From contig NC_023758.2 of NCBI RefSeq assembly GCF_000499845.2, positions 49,438,921 through 49,502,920 on the forward strand: 64,000 nt of DNA, written 5' to 3'. This document shows positions 47,801-59,263 of this stretch, piece by piece. The DNA is from Phaseolus vulgaris. Lineage: Eukaryota > Streptophyta > Magnoliopsida > Fabales > Fabaceae. The notes under the pieces were generated by a model. It was not told the origin of the DNA, did not search any database, and worked only from the letters and a program-made list of their open reading frames with translations. The translations under genes were made by a program, and so were the position numbers. Position 1 is the first letter of the stretch. Every line of letters starts with the position of its first letter.

Positions 47801-48934
47801 TTGAGGTGCGTGATGGACTGTGGCATGGTATTTTTACGCGTTTTACAAAGGTTCGATATACACCAAACGAAGATCTGCTCATTGTAGAACGTCAAAGGTG
47901 GTTGCTAATTTAGTGCACTCTACATGGATTCATGGATTATCAGTTAACTGAAACTTCTGCACGAATTTTGTACCAGGTTGTCTGATGAAAGACTATCTCT
48001 GAAATCAGGAAGAATGCTTTATTCCAGCTTCCCTGAGCCTTCGCCGATTACAGGTATTTCATTCTTGACACACTAACTCTTTGATTGGTGAACGTTGAGT
48101 TAGATTTATGGTTTTCTTTTGGGATGACACTAAGCTTTATCTTACAGCTGTCAATTGTCATGATCATGTGACACCTGTTACTTTAATGAGTGTTCTCACT
48201 CATTCAGAGGTACTATTGATTATTTTCTTCACTTAAACCCAATCTCTTAACATCAAACTCTCTATTGCTTGATGCTATTTACCTTTGAGCATTACTGTTG
48301 CTGTTCAACTTTATAGCTAAATTCTTATGTTGAAGGTGACGGCTAATTTCAAGTGTGTTGTTCGGGTAGTAGCAGCAATGCCATGCCAAGCTGAACTTCT
48401 CCGCTCTCCTGCTGGGACATATAGAATGCGGCTAACACTAGAGGATTCAACTGCTAGAATCCATGCTTATGTAATTGATGAGGATGGGGTTAGAACAAAC
48501 TTTGACTTCTCTGTTTTTAGGATCTTTTTGGCACCAATTACACCCCATGCACGTATAAATGATGTTACACTTTACTGTTGGGTGGCCATTGTTGATTTCA
48601 ACTTGCATTCTTGGCAATTATCTGTTCTAGTCTTGCAAAATGTTTAATTTATTTGTTGGGGTTCTGCTTAGCTGATTTTTTTTTCTGTACTTGGCATGAT
48701 GGTATATGACAGGAGACCCTTTTTGATGGTTATCCGGGCGTTGAACAGTTGAGAAGGAAGCTGGAGAAATTACTTGGAATAGAATGTGATGGTAGCAAGG
48801 ATGGGGAAAAGGATACTCCAAGAAATCCACCATGGATTTGTGTTTGTCTCAAGTCATTCTATGTCCAGAAGGCTGATATCTGGGGTACTAGAAACTTCAG
48901 AATATTTGGCACCAAAATAGTGGGAGATGCATGA
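44891..48934 (+). CDS. POT1: Protection of telomeres 1 (POT1) protein
   Basis: OB-fold protein of the telomere end-protection/telomerase complex in the nucleus. Ten exons: 44891-45014, 45469-45605, 45885-46074, 46648-46712, 46844-46932, 47616-47897, 47977-48053, 48148-48209, 48336-48488, 48713-48934; 466 residues, matching plant POT1 (about 467). The N-terminal Telo_bind OB domain includes LKDVFKSVDQKVNVVGVVLE, DFCSILKIIDATHHDMAMTV and VGDVIQLCRVLVKEHNGEV. The second OB region is around WFIFAWDGTDTLPN. The C-terminal region has GTYRMRLTLEDSTARIHAYV and ends FRIFGTKIVGDA. In Arabidopsis, POT1 paralogues associate with telomerase rather than firmly coating single-stranded DNA, so DNA binding should not be assumed. 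Telomere-repeat motifs sit in its leader and first intron. No defect seen. Confidence 0.95.
45016..45033 (+). repeat. Plant telomere repeats inside POT1 intron 1
   Basis: TAAACCCTAAACCCTAAA: two overlapping exact AAACCCTAA telo-boxes (45017-45025, 45024-45032), equal to (TTTAGGG)2 plus flanking bases on the other strand. It begins at the second base of the intron, directly overlapping the splice donor (CGG|GTAAAC). Confidence 0.95.
47338..47510. mobile_element. Possible MITE remnant in POT1 intron 5
   Basis: 'ggaacgtagcattttaataatggaatag' at the left and 'ctattccactgtctgtgtgccaaatgctacc' at the right form imperfect inverted ends around about 170 bases inside the intron 46933-47615. Size and ends fit a small non-autonomous DNA transposon; target-site duplication was not established. 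Confidence 0.35.
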
Positions 48935-49532
48935 TAGAATGGATATGTGGTTATGAATCCTGTTTTTTTGCCTCCTTTTGAAGGAATATGTGGGGAAAGT
49001 GGAGGATCCTAGGTAATGCAACTCCATTTTGCTATGTGCATAGAAACCCTTTTTTGTAAATCTTCCAGGGCTTTATTTTCTATGTAAAAACATGTAAGTA
49101 AATGAAATGCACAAATTAAATATATATATTTATATATGTCTGTTTCAAAGTTAAATGTTTTTATGCACTGTAGTTTTTAAGTAATTATAAATCAGTAGTA
49201 GATGATATTTTATACAGTATGATATGTACATGTCGATATTTATTTTGAAATATAAATTTCAAAAATTCTTTCTCTGCTTATTATATTTGATATTTTGAAT
49301 GGAATGGTTTCAAGAGTTTTCATAGAATTCTTTCTCTTCAGATATTTATTCGAATAGGGAAGTTTTTAATTTCAGTCCTGTTTCCGTTAATATATGTCTG
49401 TTTTTGAAGTTGAATCTCAACCTGTGAAGTTAGTAGTTTTAATAACATTAAATTATAATGTTAATTTAAAATATAATGTACTTTTAAGTTATTCATTGTG
49501 TACGGTTAAATGGTCTATTAATCATTAGCATA

Positions 49533-49563
<31 letters not shown>

Positions 49564-50295
49564 TTAACGAGACTCCCGAATTTTAACTGAATAAAAAGTA
49601 CAATTTTTTTAATGTTGTAGTTTTAAGCTTTGAACCAGAATAATAAACTTTTATAATATTATTTATATATTCAAAAAACATTTATTAATATATATGCATA
49701 TAATTTATTTTCATGTATTGAGCATGATAAAATATTTGTAGACTTTAATTGTTTTTAACTATGTTTAATCTAATACAATTTAAGCATATAGAATATTAAT
49801 AAATCAAATTCATGTATCGGGACAGTCCACTTTTTCTCCGGTTCTTTGTTTAAAATGAGGGAACTTTACAAGATTTCACTTGGATAAAGCCAAACATAAA
49901 TTTCGTCTTGGATAAAGAAAGGTACAATTTCGTCCAATTAAACACCCTTATTACTGACTCATATGTATTGTGCAAATTACATGTGAAACCATAAACGGGG
50001 ACTTATTTAATGTTGAATCAGTGTGAATGGGAAGAACTTAAAGAGGTTCTGCGCTGGTTAGTGAAATTGTTCTGTAATTTGGATAATAAAAGAGATACAA
50101 AATCTTACAAAGCGTATGGATGTTGCTTGGGGTCTCATATTTTGGGTTTGGGGTTTTGGGTTATGTGAAAAGGTGTGAAAGCCGTGCCCCTACCTTACCA
50201 ATGAATATCTACAATGCACTTATAAGTTTCCCTATGGTACAATTCGGCCTATAACTAAAAGACAGATTATATGTAATAGGGAAGGAGAAGCTGAA
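48935..50295. other. Convergent 3' region between POT1 and HRD3A
   Basis: AT-rich, no gene. Contains a (TA)n tract at about 49530-49551. The last 250 bases are less AT-rich and probably HRD3A 3' UTR. Confidence 0.6.
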
Positions 50296-53200
50296 CTAGA
50301 GTGCTGCAGGTACACCAAGGTCGTTATGGTGATTTGGCTGAGCCACCTCTCCAGCTGCAACACCAGCTTGCCTTCGTTGCCTCTCCCGGAGATATAGCAC
50401 AGTTATGAGGCATGCAAAGAGGGTCAGAATGGTAGCATTTCCCTCCTCCATCAGCACATTCTCCACCCATGCTTCTAATTTAGGATACAGTTCTGGCAAT
50501 GAATCAATCACGTGGACCTGATCAAAACAATAAGCACAATGCAGTCCAACAGTGAGAAATCTGAAATATCGTTGAAAAGGTGAAAAAGCAAGTTACACAC
50601 TGAGGCCACTAAGAGCGTAGAACACCAGGTAGATATTCATTTATGAATCACACACCACACTCAATCCAAAACCTTATAGTGATAAGTTTCTTGATCTTTG
50701 TTTTATACATTATTTAACTTGCTCATTGCTATACAATGTATGATTCCAACTCCAAAAAACTCTCTTAAACATGAGTCCCTTCACATTATAAACTCTCCTA
50801 CACACTGTCTTGATTCATGGCCAGGTTGCAAGAGATCATTCGCATTCCATGATCCACCACCACCAACTCCATTATACTCGCTTGAGGTGAATACCAAGAA
50901 TAATCGACTTTGATATTCACTAATGGGTCACGACACGAGCATACATACGAGACAATAGGTTTTCATGTTTTTTTTCCCTTATATATCTAAACTTATCCAT
51001 TTCTATGAAATTTTGGATTCCAATTCACACTTGAATTCCAATAATGACAGGGTAATGACAAAGAAAAAAGAGGTGGAGTGATGCAGTACACAATATTAAG
51101 AGATTATACACCAAATAAGCTCGCGTTGTCCAATTTGAGTGTATAACTCCTTTGTATCAAATAAAACTCTTAACAGTAACTAGAGAAGTATGTTGTGAGT
51201 TAGGTGTAATTGATTTCGTCAGTTTGTTACAACTGATTCCTATCGAGTCACTGTAGTATATTCAATCTATAATAAATACATTTTCTCTCTGTATGCCACT
51301 CATTAGAAGGAAAAAAGCTAAGTTTTGTTGATGAAATATAAACAGCTCGATAGGTCATTCACTAAGATTCTTCTTCAGTAAATATAGAAAATATATATCA
51401 ATACATTTAATGCATGGGTTATTAGGTAAACCAAAAAAACTTACCATGAAACTGTCATCATAGTTCTTACGAATCCACAAGCTTGAAAGAGCCAGCGTAA
51501 CTGGCAACTTTGCTGCACGATCATGATCTAGAGCTTCATCATAGTAACGTTTTGCTAGATGAAGGTCAAATGGAAGTCCTTGGCCATGCTCATGCATGTA
51601 TCCAAGATTAAACATGGCTTGTGCATTATATTGTGACTTGGCATGCATGTAAGCTTCAGCAGCTCGCTCATAATCCCTGGCCGTACCCTGACATGAGGTG
51701 TAGAAGGAAAACACAAGAAAGTGAAAAAATGCAGGGAAAGAGAGCAAAATGGCTGAAATTGAATTCACAGCATTGCACATGGTCAATTCATCCCAAAACC
51801 ACATACCCGACCATAGTAATATGCATCTCCAATGAGTAAAGCAGCATGTTCATTACCCTGCTCAGAAGCTTGCCACCACAGAGAATGTGCTCTCTGATGC
51901 CTTTCTGCATCAGTGCAAAATCCAGATTCACCCATGCACATGCTACGTTCCCCATATTTGTCAAGAATCCAAGCAGCATTACTTTGCGCCACCTCATACC
52001 CCATCTCAGCCATTCTTGAATACAACATAAATGCCTTGCCAAGATCACCTTTTAAGTATGACTCTAGAGCCCATCTGGACAAAGAACTCCATGGGCCCCG
52101 CTCAGCAACGAGTTTGTACAGTGCAGTAGCCTAAAAAAACAAAAAGGAATGTTAGCACATACTTCGTTGGCAGAGACTTTGATGATACAATAGTCATTAA
52201 GGAATGAAAAATACAGCATTACATGAACTCAATTTAAGGCCAGTACTCAGATTAGGTTTCTATAATAATAGCCGCAGTATTCAAATAAATTATACATACA
52301 ATCCCAAATGGTATTACCCAAAATATATATGGTACAAAAAGCTACAAACAGGTGATGTATTAGGGAACCCAAACAAAATGAAAACTACCTGTACCTTATC
52401 AGTCATGTAATCCATATGCACCACTCAACACAGAACTTTCAAGAACTATGTAGAACAAAATCTAAAGTATTCAGATATCACTGCCATCAATAATATGAAG
52501 AGCGGGAACACTAAACAGAAAAAAAAATCCTCAAAACACTCAAACATCACTAGTCGATGTCCCTTTTGAATAAGTAGACGCTCATTATCTTTTTTCAGGA
52601 CCGTTGAGTTCTTAGTTTATAGCTGTCATACTACAGTTTGGAGAATATACTTCAAATTAGCCAACATACCGTAATCCCCATCTAATTAACTCACAAAAAC
52701 TGAAACAGTAAGGAATGTTTTATAAAGTGGTAATTGTCCTTCTAATTGTAAGTAGATAAAGGCTTGTATCTAGAACAAAATCAGTATAATATAATTGATT
52801 CTTCTGATAATCATCAATCCCAAATTTTAATCCCGCCTTTTGATTAATTTCATTCATCTGGTGCAAGTATCAAAACACATTAAAGCAGTATTCAGTAACA
52901 TTTAAGAACAATTATGTCAGCCCAAATTTTTAGACTGCCAGACTGATGAACAAATAATTAGGTCATCAACAGAAAATTGCAGTTATCATAAACAATATTG
53001 GATATGATTAAACTGACATTAGACAACTCAAAGTTAAATATATCTCTTACATATTCTGAAATATATTACATTGTATTAAAATTACGTGAGGATCATACTA
53101 CCATCAGACTGTCACATACATTAATCCATCAGATTTAGCAACACTTTCACAAACAAAGAATCAATCAACTTACCAAGTGAATATTCTTCTTGAACCCAAC

Positions 53201-54604
53201 ACCATTGTGGAAAATCTTAGCCAACTGGAAGAACGCCTTTGGTTGACCATTGTTAGCAGCCACCACGAAGAACTTACAAGCCAGCTTAACGTCCCTCTTG
53301 ACTCCAATCCCCTTGAGATACATGACACCCAAGTTATAGTGCCCCCCAACCTCCTCGTTCTCTGCAGCCTTTTCAAAATACTCCTTTGCCTGTGATTCAT
53401 TAATCATATCATAAGTCAAGGATAACTGCACAAAAACACGCACACACGCAGAAAGGGAGCCAAATAATGACAAGGTGGAAATATAACCACAATCCTACTT
53501 TAGTGTAATTCTTCTGGTCAACTCCATAGCCTTTGACATACAAATATCCCATGCCATTATAAGCAGAATACAGCTGGTGCTTGGAAGCAAGCGTGAGCCA
53601 CTCAAACGCTTTGGTGTAGTTTCTCTCAACACCTGCTCCCCTAGCATAGATCTCTCCAAGAAGTTCCATAGATCGTGGCTCTCCCTTCTCCACAGCCTTC
53701 GAAAACCATGACAGCGCCTTGGAGTGATCACGCCTCAATCCCCTGAGGCCAAAGTAGTAAAAGAGGCCAACTTTGTACATGGCGGCAGCATTCCCCTTCT
53801 GGGCTTGATACTCCAGTATCTGAAAGTCCTCGTCCTCTTCCCCCTTTGATTTTCTCAGAGCCTCCTTGTTCTCCTCAGCCCCATTGTGGAGCCTAACCGG
53901 TTCAATCACAGGGGAATCTTTCGAAATCAGAAAATTATTCACAGCCACTTCAGCTAATTCAGCATACAGATTAACAGCTTTGTCAAACATCTGTACCAAC
54001 GGCGATACAATTCATCACAATACTCACAGAAATCGTAAAGACAAATGAATCACTAATCAGAAAGGGGAAAAGAAAGACTCACGTCTTGGCGCGTGTACTT
54101 ATAAGCCAAAGCCATCTTGGACTGCATGTTGCCACCCTCGGCGGCGAAGTGGTGGTATAAGAACGCCTTCCCCTTGCTTCGCTCTCTCAGAAGCCCCATT
54201 TCCCACAAAAACCCTAGAACCGATTGGGCGGCGGGGTGGCCGGTCTCGGCCTCGGCAGCAATCTCTGAGGCGCCATCCTCAATGAGGGCGGGGTGACCGG
54301 ACATGAGTTTGTCGACGGCGGAGTAGTAAGCAGCGTCGGATTCCGACAGAGGCTGAGGATCTCCGGCGGGGGGCTCGAAGATGGGGCGCCATGAGCCAGG
54401 GTCGAGGTCCTCCTCGGATTTGTGGGCGTCTCCATCGCCGAGCTCGTCCCACTCGGCGGAGGAATCGTGTTCAGCGCTAGGATCGTCCTTGAAGTCTTCC
54501 TGAGAGAGGACGAGCACGAATTGGCGTGCGGCGACGGAGAGAGAGAGAGTGAGGAGAGAGAGAGAGAGGGCGAGAGAGAGGAACAACCACTTGGGGCCAG
54601 GCAT
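50296..54604 (-). CDS. HRD3A: HRD3A/SEL1-like component of the ER-associated degradation ligase
   Basis: ER-lumenal Sel1-repeat protein that partners the HRD1 ubiquitin ligase and delivers misfolded glycoproteins for degradation. Minus-strand exons: 54604-54083, 53990-53499, 53389-53174, 52130-51807, 51687-51445, 50517-50296; 672 residues, close to Arabidopsis HRD3A/EBS5. All introns are phase 0. An N-terminal signal peptide covers about residues 1-26 (core [18 protein letters not shown]). Sel1-like repeats run from about 120 to 590, e.g. [72 protein letters not shown]-terminal membrane anchor lies at about 627-643, followed by basic residues. Start is the first in-frame ATG; an in-frame TTG six codons upstream is ignored. 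Confidence 0.96.
54534..54590 (-). repeat. CT microsatellite encoding the HRD3A signal peptide core
   Basis: An interrupted GA/CT repeat inside coding exon 1. On the coding strand CTC/TCT codons alternate, giving the Leu-Ser-rich hydrophobic core of the signal peptide. Six-base length changes would add or remove a Leu-Ser pair in frame. Confidence 0.9.
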
Positions 54605-55478
54605 GGTTCTTGCCGATTGCAATCCCCACCACTTTTTGGGACTGAAATGAGAAATGCTGATGCAGAGGGTATTCTTGCAATTATAATCTTCAACTTCTCT
54701 TTGCCACGTTTTTTATGAACATTTCTCCACTAGGAATTTGCCATGTCAGCTTCCTTTTTGGGCTTAGCCCACCTCACTAAAATCCACCTCGATCAAAAAG
54801 TCTCAATTTAATTGGGTAATTACTTCCTGCACCACCCAATTTCATTATGAAAAGACGAAAATTTCCTTAGATAAAATGTAGGCTATATAAAATCTGGAAT
54901 ATGTTCCTGATTTTTTTTCCATACCAAAATTTTTGTATTGTAGATTTTTTTATACGGTGAGATTTTGATTTTTGATTTTATTTTTATTTCTAGAATACAA
55001 TAATCTCTTCCAAATCTTCTTTTTCAAAATGCATTGTTTTCAAGTTTGGATTTTTATTTCTGGAATGAAGGGTATTTTTGGAAATTTAAAATTGTGAAGG
55101 TGCAGATCAAAATGATTGGGTGTAGAAAGAATTTTCCATTTAAGTGAAGTATTTGTTTCAATAATTTTATTTTAATATATAATTTCATTTCTAAAACTTT
55201 TAAGTATCAGGACAATAACTTCAAAATGTAACTTGAATAAGCATAGTTAAAATGGTATAGAAAGTCAAACTTAAAATAAAGATAATTTTAAAGAAAAGGT
55301 AAATAGTTTAACATTGAAATAAGTGGAAGATAAAGTAAGAAAAGAATCTTTTAATGATTCACATTGCAAGGGAGGGCTCATCTAGTGGAAGAAGAATCTA
55401 AGAGCTCTGGGGAAGGCTCTTTCTTCTTCACTCTTAAATCTTCATTTTTCATTCTTCATTCTCCTCTTCTCACTACCA
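54605..55478. other. Divergent promoter region of HRD3A and ABCI17
   Basis: About 870 bases separating two divergent genes. The middle is occupied by a repeat element at about 54.82-55.14 kb; the last 100 bases are pyrimidine-rich ABCI17 leader. No obvious TATA box is seen for HRD3A. Confidence 0.6.
54820..55140. mobile_element. MITE-like element with TGCACC inverted ends
   Basis: Left end AATTACTTCCTGCACCACCC followed by AATTTCATTATG. The right end, read in reverse complement, contains TTCTTTCTACACCCAATCAT and GATCTGCACCTTCACAATTT. The ends are imperfectly inverted around about 320 bases of degenerate 'ggaat/gaattt' motifs. It belongs with the blocks at 4.82, 27.90 and 38.38 kb. No target-site duplication was confirmed. 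Confidence 0.45.
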
Positions 55479-56487
55479 ATGTCTTCTCTCCTAGGTAAGC
55501 TTCTCACGATTCAATCTTCTTAAAGTCAATTGAGTAGTATTTCAGTCTCTGAGACTCAAAACTTTGACAGATGATTGCAGGGAACACTTATTGGAAGTGG
55601 ATGCAAATGCCAAACTAAAATTCGAGATAAGGAATCTGACGAGAGTTTCCCACGATGGGGTTTCAATCCTCAAAGGTATCAACCTTGATATCCCAAAGGG
55701 TGTCACCGTTGGGATCATAGGCCCCAGCGGCAGCGGCAAGTCAACGCTCTTGAGAGCCTTAAACCGCCTCTGGGAACCGCCCTCCGCCTCCGTCTTCCTC
55801 GACGGCCAAGACATCTCCCATCTCGACGTTCTCTCTCTCCGCCGGAAAGTTGGCATGCTCTTTCAACTCCCTGCCCTCTTTCAAGGTCTCAATCCTGCTA
55901 AATATTTACTAAATTCAAAGAAAGTTTATTTTTTGTGGTTGTGTTTGAATTGATGGTGGAGGGTATCTATTCTATAGGCACAGTTGGCGACAATGTGAGG
56001 TATGGACCAGGGCTTAGAGGGAAAAAGCTAAGCGATGATGAGGTGCGCAAGTTGCTGGAAATGGCAGACTTAGATGCTTCTTTCATGGACAAGTCCGGGG
56101 CTGAACTCTCTGTGGGTCAAGCTCAAAGGGTTGCACTTGCTAGGACTTTGGCTAATTCACCAGAGGTGACATCAAATTAACTTTTTTTTGTGTTTGCTTT
56201 TCTGTTTGTAATGTTGATTTGATTTGGGGTAGGTTTTGTTGTTGGATGAGCCTACTAGTGCGTTGGATCCTATATCGACAGAGAACATAGAAGATGCCCT
56301 GATGAAGCTGAACAAGAACAGGGGCATGACAGTGATCATGGTCTCTCATAGTATCAAACAAATACAGAGGATTGCTGACATGGTGTGTCTGCTTGTTGAT
56401 GGTGAAATTGTTGAAGTTCTGAAGCCTGATAAACTCTCCGAGGCCAACCATCCCATGGCACGAAGGTTTCTTGAACTCAGTTCATAG
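55479..56487 (+). CDS. ABCI17: ABC transporter I family ATP-binding protein, STAR1/ABCI17 type
   Basis: Bacterial-type soluble ABC ATPase; rice STAR1 pairs with the membrane protein STAR2/ALS3 to export UDP-glucose and confer aluminium tolerance. Exons: 55479-55494, 55571-55885, 55978-56165, 56233-56487; 257 residues. Walker A is GPSGSGKS (56-63), Q-loop around LFQLPALF (102-109), signature LSVGQ (154-158), Walker B VLLLDEP (174-180), D-loop SALD and switch His212 (MVSHS). The domain is complete and looks active. Exon 1 encodes only MSSLL plus one base. The second exon must start at 55571 (CTTTGACAG|ATGATTG); the nearby TTGCAG acceptor would break the frame. The amino terminus DDCREHLLEV fits the ABCI17 group. 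Confidence 0.94.
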
Positions 56488-56689
56488 GGGTCCCAACCTA
56501 AGGCAAGAGTTGTCAAATTCTATCTCCACTTATTTGGTTTTTACAACTTTTTTTTGTCTGTTCTTATTTGTTTGTGTATGTTAAGACTGCTTCATGACAT
56601 TGTGGCTGACATAGGATTGTGGTAGTGGAGGTTTAGTTAAAATATGATGTTTTTGAATATGATATTCAACAAATAGGATGTGTAAATAT

Positions 56690-56990
56690 ACTCAATTGTG
56701 TCGATCAACAGACACGAAGATTCATACGACATAGGAAAATATGGATACGGATACAGATTTAAAATGTAGAACACAAATATACAATTCTATAAAATTTATT
56801 ATCTTTTATAATTTTTTTAGAAAAGAAAGATGTTTTTCATTGTTAATTTAGAAAGATTTGTTTTTTATTTTTATAATTATAATAAAAATTTATACAATAA
56901 AATTAAGTTTTTAAAAATTAGTGTATTTCTTTTTTTAAAATTATGTTAGAATTATCAAAATTTAATAAATACTTTTTTGAACTGGACATT
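56690..56990 (-). repeat. Dispersed repeat family, copy C (inverted)
   Basis: Reverse complement of the family core: 'aatacactaatttttaaaaacttaattttattgtataaat', 'attataattataaaaat', 'aacaaatctttctaaatt'. The left end has 'cgaagattcatacgac' and 'atatggatacggatac', comparable to the right end of copy A. Confidence 0.65.
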
Positions 56991-57924
56991 TCATTACTAC
57001 ATATTTTACAAATATTGATATTTGATACATTGTTTTCCACATATACACACCAATTAATATTCCAATTGGTGCAGATTTTGCGCAGAAAGTTTTGTTTTGT
57101 TGCGGTTAAAATGGCAAAAGGACAGATGTGTTGTCGTTTGGGTTCATGTTCAACAATAACCAAATATTCCAATTAACTTTCAATTATTGCACCAATGTTT
57201 CAGCTTTAATATTCAACTCTCCTTACTCTGTTATAAGCTTATTACGATCAAATTATTTGTAACTTCTTAATATTAATTAATACATTTTACTCATCATCAT
57301 TTACTTATATATTTTTATACATATTTCATTAAGTTTTCTTTTTTTTATATATCCATTAAATTTGTAATCAAAATAACAACCTGTTAAAAAAAACACGTCA
57401 GTTTCTCATTTCTTTCGAACTCATTTTTATATGTTTTTTCCTTAATATCGTTACTAAGATGAAATTTGAAGAAAAAAATTACGATTTGTTTTCGAGGAAT
57501 AAATTTTGCAAAAAGATCATACTTATTCGATAATAATCAATATTATTTAATTTTAATTAATAGTAGTTCAATGGTAAAATTCAAATTTAATCTTAATTAA
57601 TACTATTTCACTCCCATGTATTGTAAGTTGTGTACTAATTGAGAAATAGATCAAGATTAGGCTAAAATCAATAATAATAATAATAATAGAATTTTCTGAA
57701 AATAATAATAATAAATCAATCTCCTCGATACGGATAAAAAAATAGTTAGTGTCCTGTCTCGTTTATCTATTAAAAATGCTAGGTCAATATTTAAAACAAT
57801 TACATTTAAATAAGAAAAAGTCTATGTCATTTAAAAACATTTAACTTTCACGACTTAGCCTTTTTTAATTATTATAAATATATAAAAATAATGATATATG
57901 ATAACTCAAATTTTTTATACATGT

Positions 57925-58130
57925 TAAGAAGTGAACTTTAAGTCTAACTTAACCCCTAAAACCGGCTCAATGAGGTGAGAATTGCACCAACTTATATACA
58001 AATGAATTGTCCTCATCATACCATATTACAAAGTGGACTTTAAGCCTAACTCAACCCCATAAAATCGACTCATAGGATTGAGGTTTGCACCCACTTATAT
58101 ATACAACGAAAGACTTTAATCTCGATGTAT
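57925..58130 (+). repeat. Dispersed legume-type repeat (GACTTTAAGC family), two tandem copies
   Basis: Copy 1 (about 57930-58015) carries GAACTTTAAGTCTAACTTAA, CCGGCTCAATGAGGTGAG and CCAACTTATATACAAATGAA. Copy 2 (about 58032-58125) carries GTGGACTTTAAGCCTAACTC, GGATTGAGGTTTGCACCCAC and TTATATATACAACGAAAG. Same family as 30.56 kb. Confidence 0.7.
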
Positions 58131-58595
58131 TTTAAGTTTTTTTTTTATATTTTTGAATTATAAATTTATTTTTTATTTTATATATATTTACTTTTAAATC
58201 TATCAGAATAAGAATTCTATATATAACTATAAGAAGAGTTATTAAAACATTATTTTCTTAAAAATAATGTGTAAATTGATATATATATTCATTAAATGGA
58301 TAAATTTATGTGGAGGGTTACTTTTGTTGATGGATTTGATCAAGTGTGTAATCTTAAAGTTATACTTTTTTTTTTATCTTAAAAAGGACTCAGCACAAAA
58401 CTCTTAGATTAAAATATTGAATGGAGTTGTATATTTAAAATTTGAATTGAAGCATAAAGAAATGGTATTAAGTTAAGAAGTTTGAATTTATTGTTTGGGT
58501 AAATGGAAGCATTTGAAGTGCATGAAGCATGATTAGTAGCAGTGTTAAGTTGTATTGTAGTAACTATTCCAACACACTTTTTGGAACACTCAACA

Positions 58596-59263
58596 ATGCT
58601 AGATCCAGCTACTGAACTCCTGCCACCACCATCTTCACCCACCAGTTCATCTATTTCCTCCTCTGATCTTGACACCGAGGTAACACTTTCACCCTCAACA
58701 AATTCAAACCCACTTATCCTATTGCCTAAAGTTTCATTTTTTCCACCGATTCATCTCATTTTCTTTCTGGGTTTTCGATTTCACAGTCTACGGGATCCTT
58801 CTTCCATGACAGAAGCACCACACTCGGCACTCTTATGGGTGTCAGCTTCCCGGAGATTACCTTTAGAGCCTCCGACAGCCACCCACATTCAACCATCTCC
58901 GCCGCTGCCACCACCGTGGACGGCTCCCAGAGGGCTTCCGAGTCTAGGAAGAAGAAGGCCATCGTGGCGGCGGAGCGGCGGCGGAAGTGGTGGTGGCTGT
59001 GTAGGGATGGCGACGCGAGGCCGGCTTCTCTAGGCGAGTTTCTCGAGGTGGAACGGCGCTGCGGTGACGGCGCGTTTTATGGTACGGCAGCGGAACTTGA
59101 AGGAATGGTGATGGATTCGCCGAGGAACCACGGCCGGGCTTTGTTTTCCGACGGGAGGGTTCTTCCTCCGTCGAGCGTTGACGACGGAGCATCGACGGCG
59201 GGAAGTCTTTGCAGTAAATTCCCAGTTTTGCTCACCGGGATCTGTAGCGGCGGCGCTGGATAA
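58596..59263 (+). CDS. Uncharacterised plant protein, At3g17950/At1g48780-like
   Basis: Two exons, 58596-58679 and 58787-59263, encode 186 residues. The N terminus has a Ser/Pro-rich block ELLPPPSSPTSSSISSSDLD followed across the intron by TESTGSFFHDRSTTLGTLMG, a very strongly kept block in this plant family as I remember it. A basic stretch SRKKKAIVAAERRRKWWW (about 105-122) could act as a nuclear-localisation signal. Then come SLGEFLEVERR, RALFSDGRVLPP and the C terminus SLCSKFPVLLTGICSGGAG. Exon 2 is GC-rich (about 60%) against an AT-rich background. No enzymatic domain or membrane span is visible. Function is unknown; the family link is from recalled motif similarity. Confidence 0.83.

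Larger units (their letters stand above)
56488..58595. other. Intergenic DNA with dispersed repeats
   Basis: ABCI17 3' flank, then AT-rich DNA with repeat copy C (about 56.69-56.99 kb), an AAT microsatellite at about 57670-57689 and two adjacent GACTTTAAGC-family copies at about 57.93-58.13 kb. No gene found. Confidence 0.6.

Noticed and set aside
40007..55478. A functional cluster of PEAMT, POT1, HRD3A and ABCI17
   Set aside because: Their pathways are unrelated (lipid head groups, telomeres, ER degradation, UDP-sugar export) and spacing is ordinary; no co-regulation is visible.
55571..55613. ATG at 55571 as the ABCI17 start
   Set aside because: That ATG lies in another frame. A good donor after ATGTCTTCTCTCCTAG at 55479-55494 joins in frame to 55571 and gives the expected N terminus.
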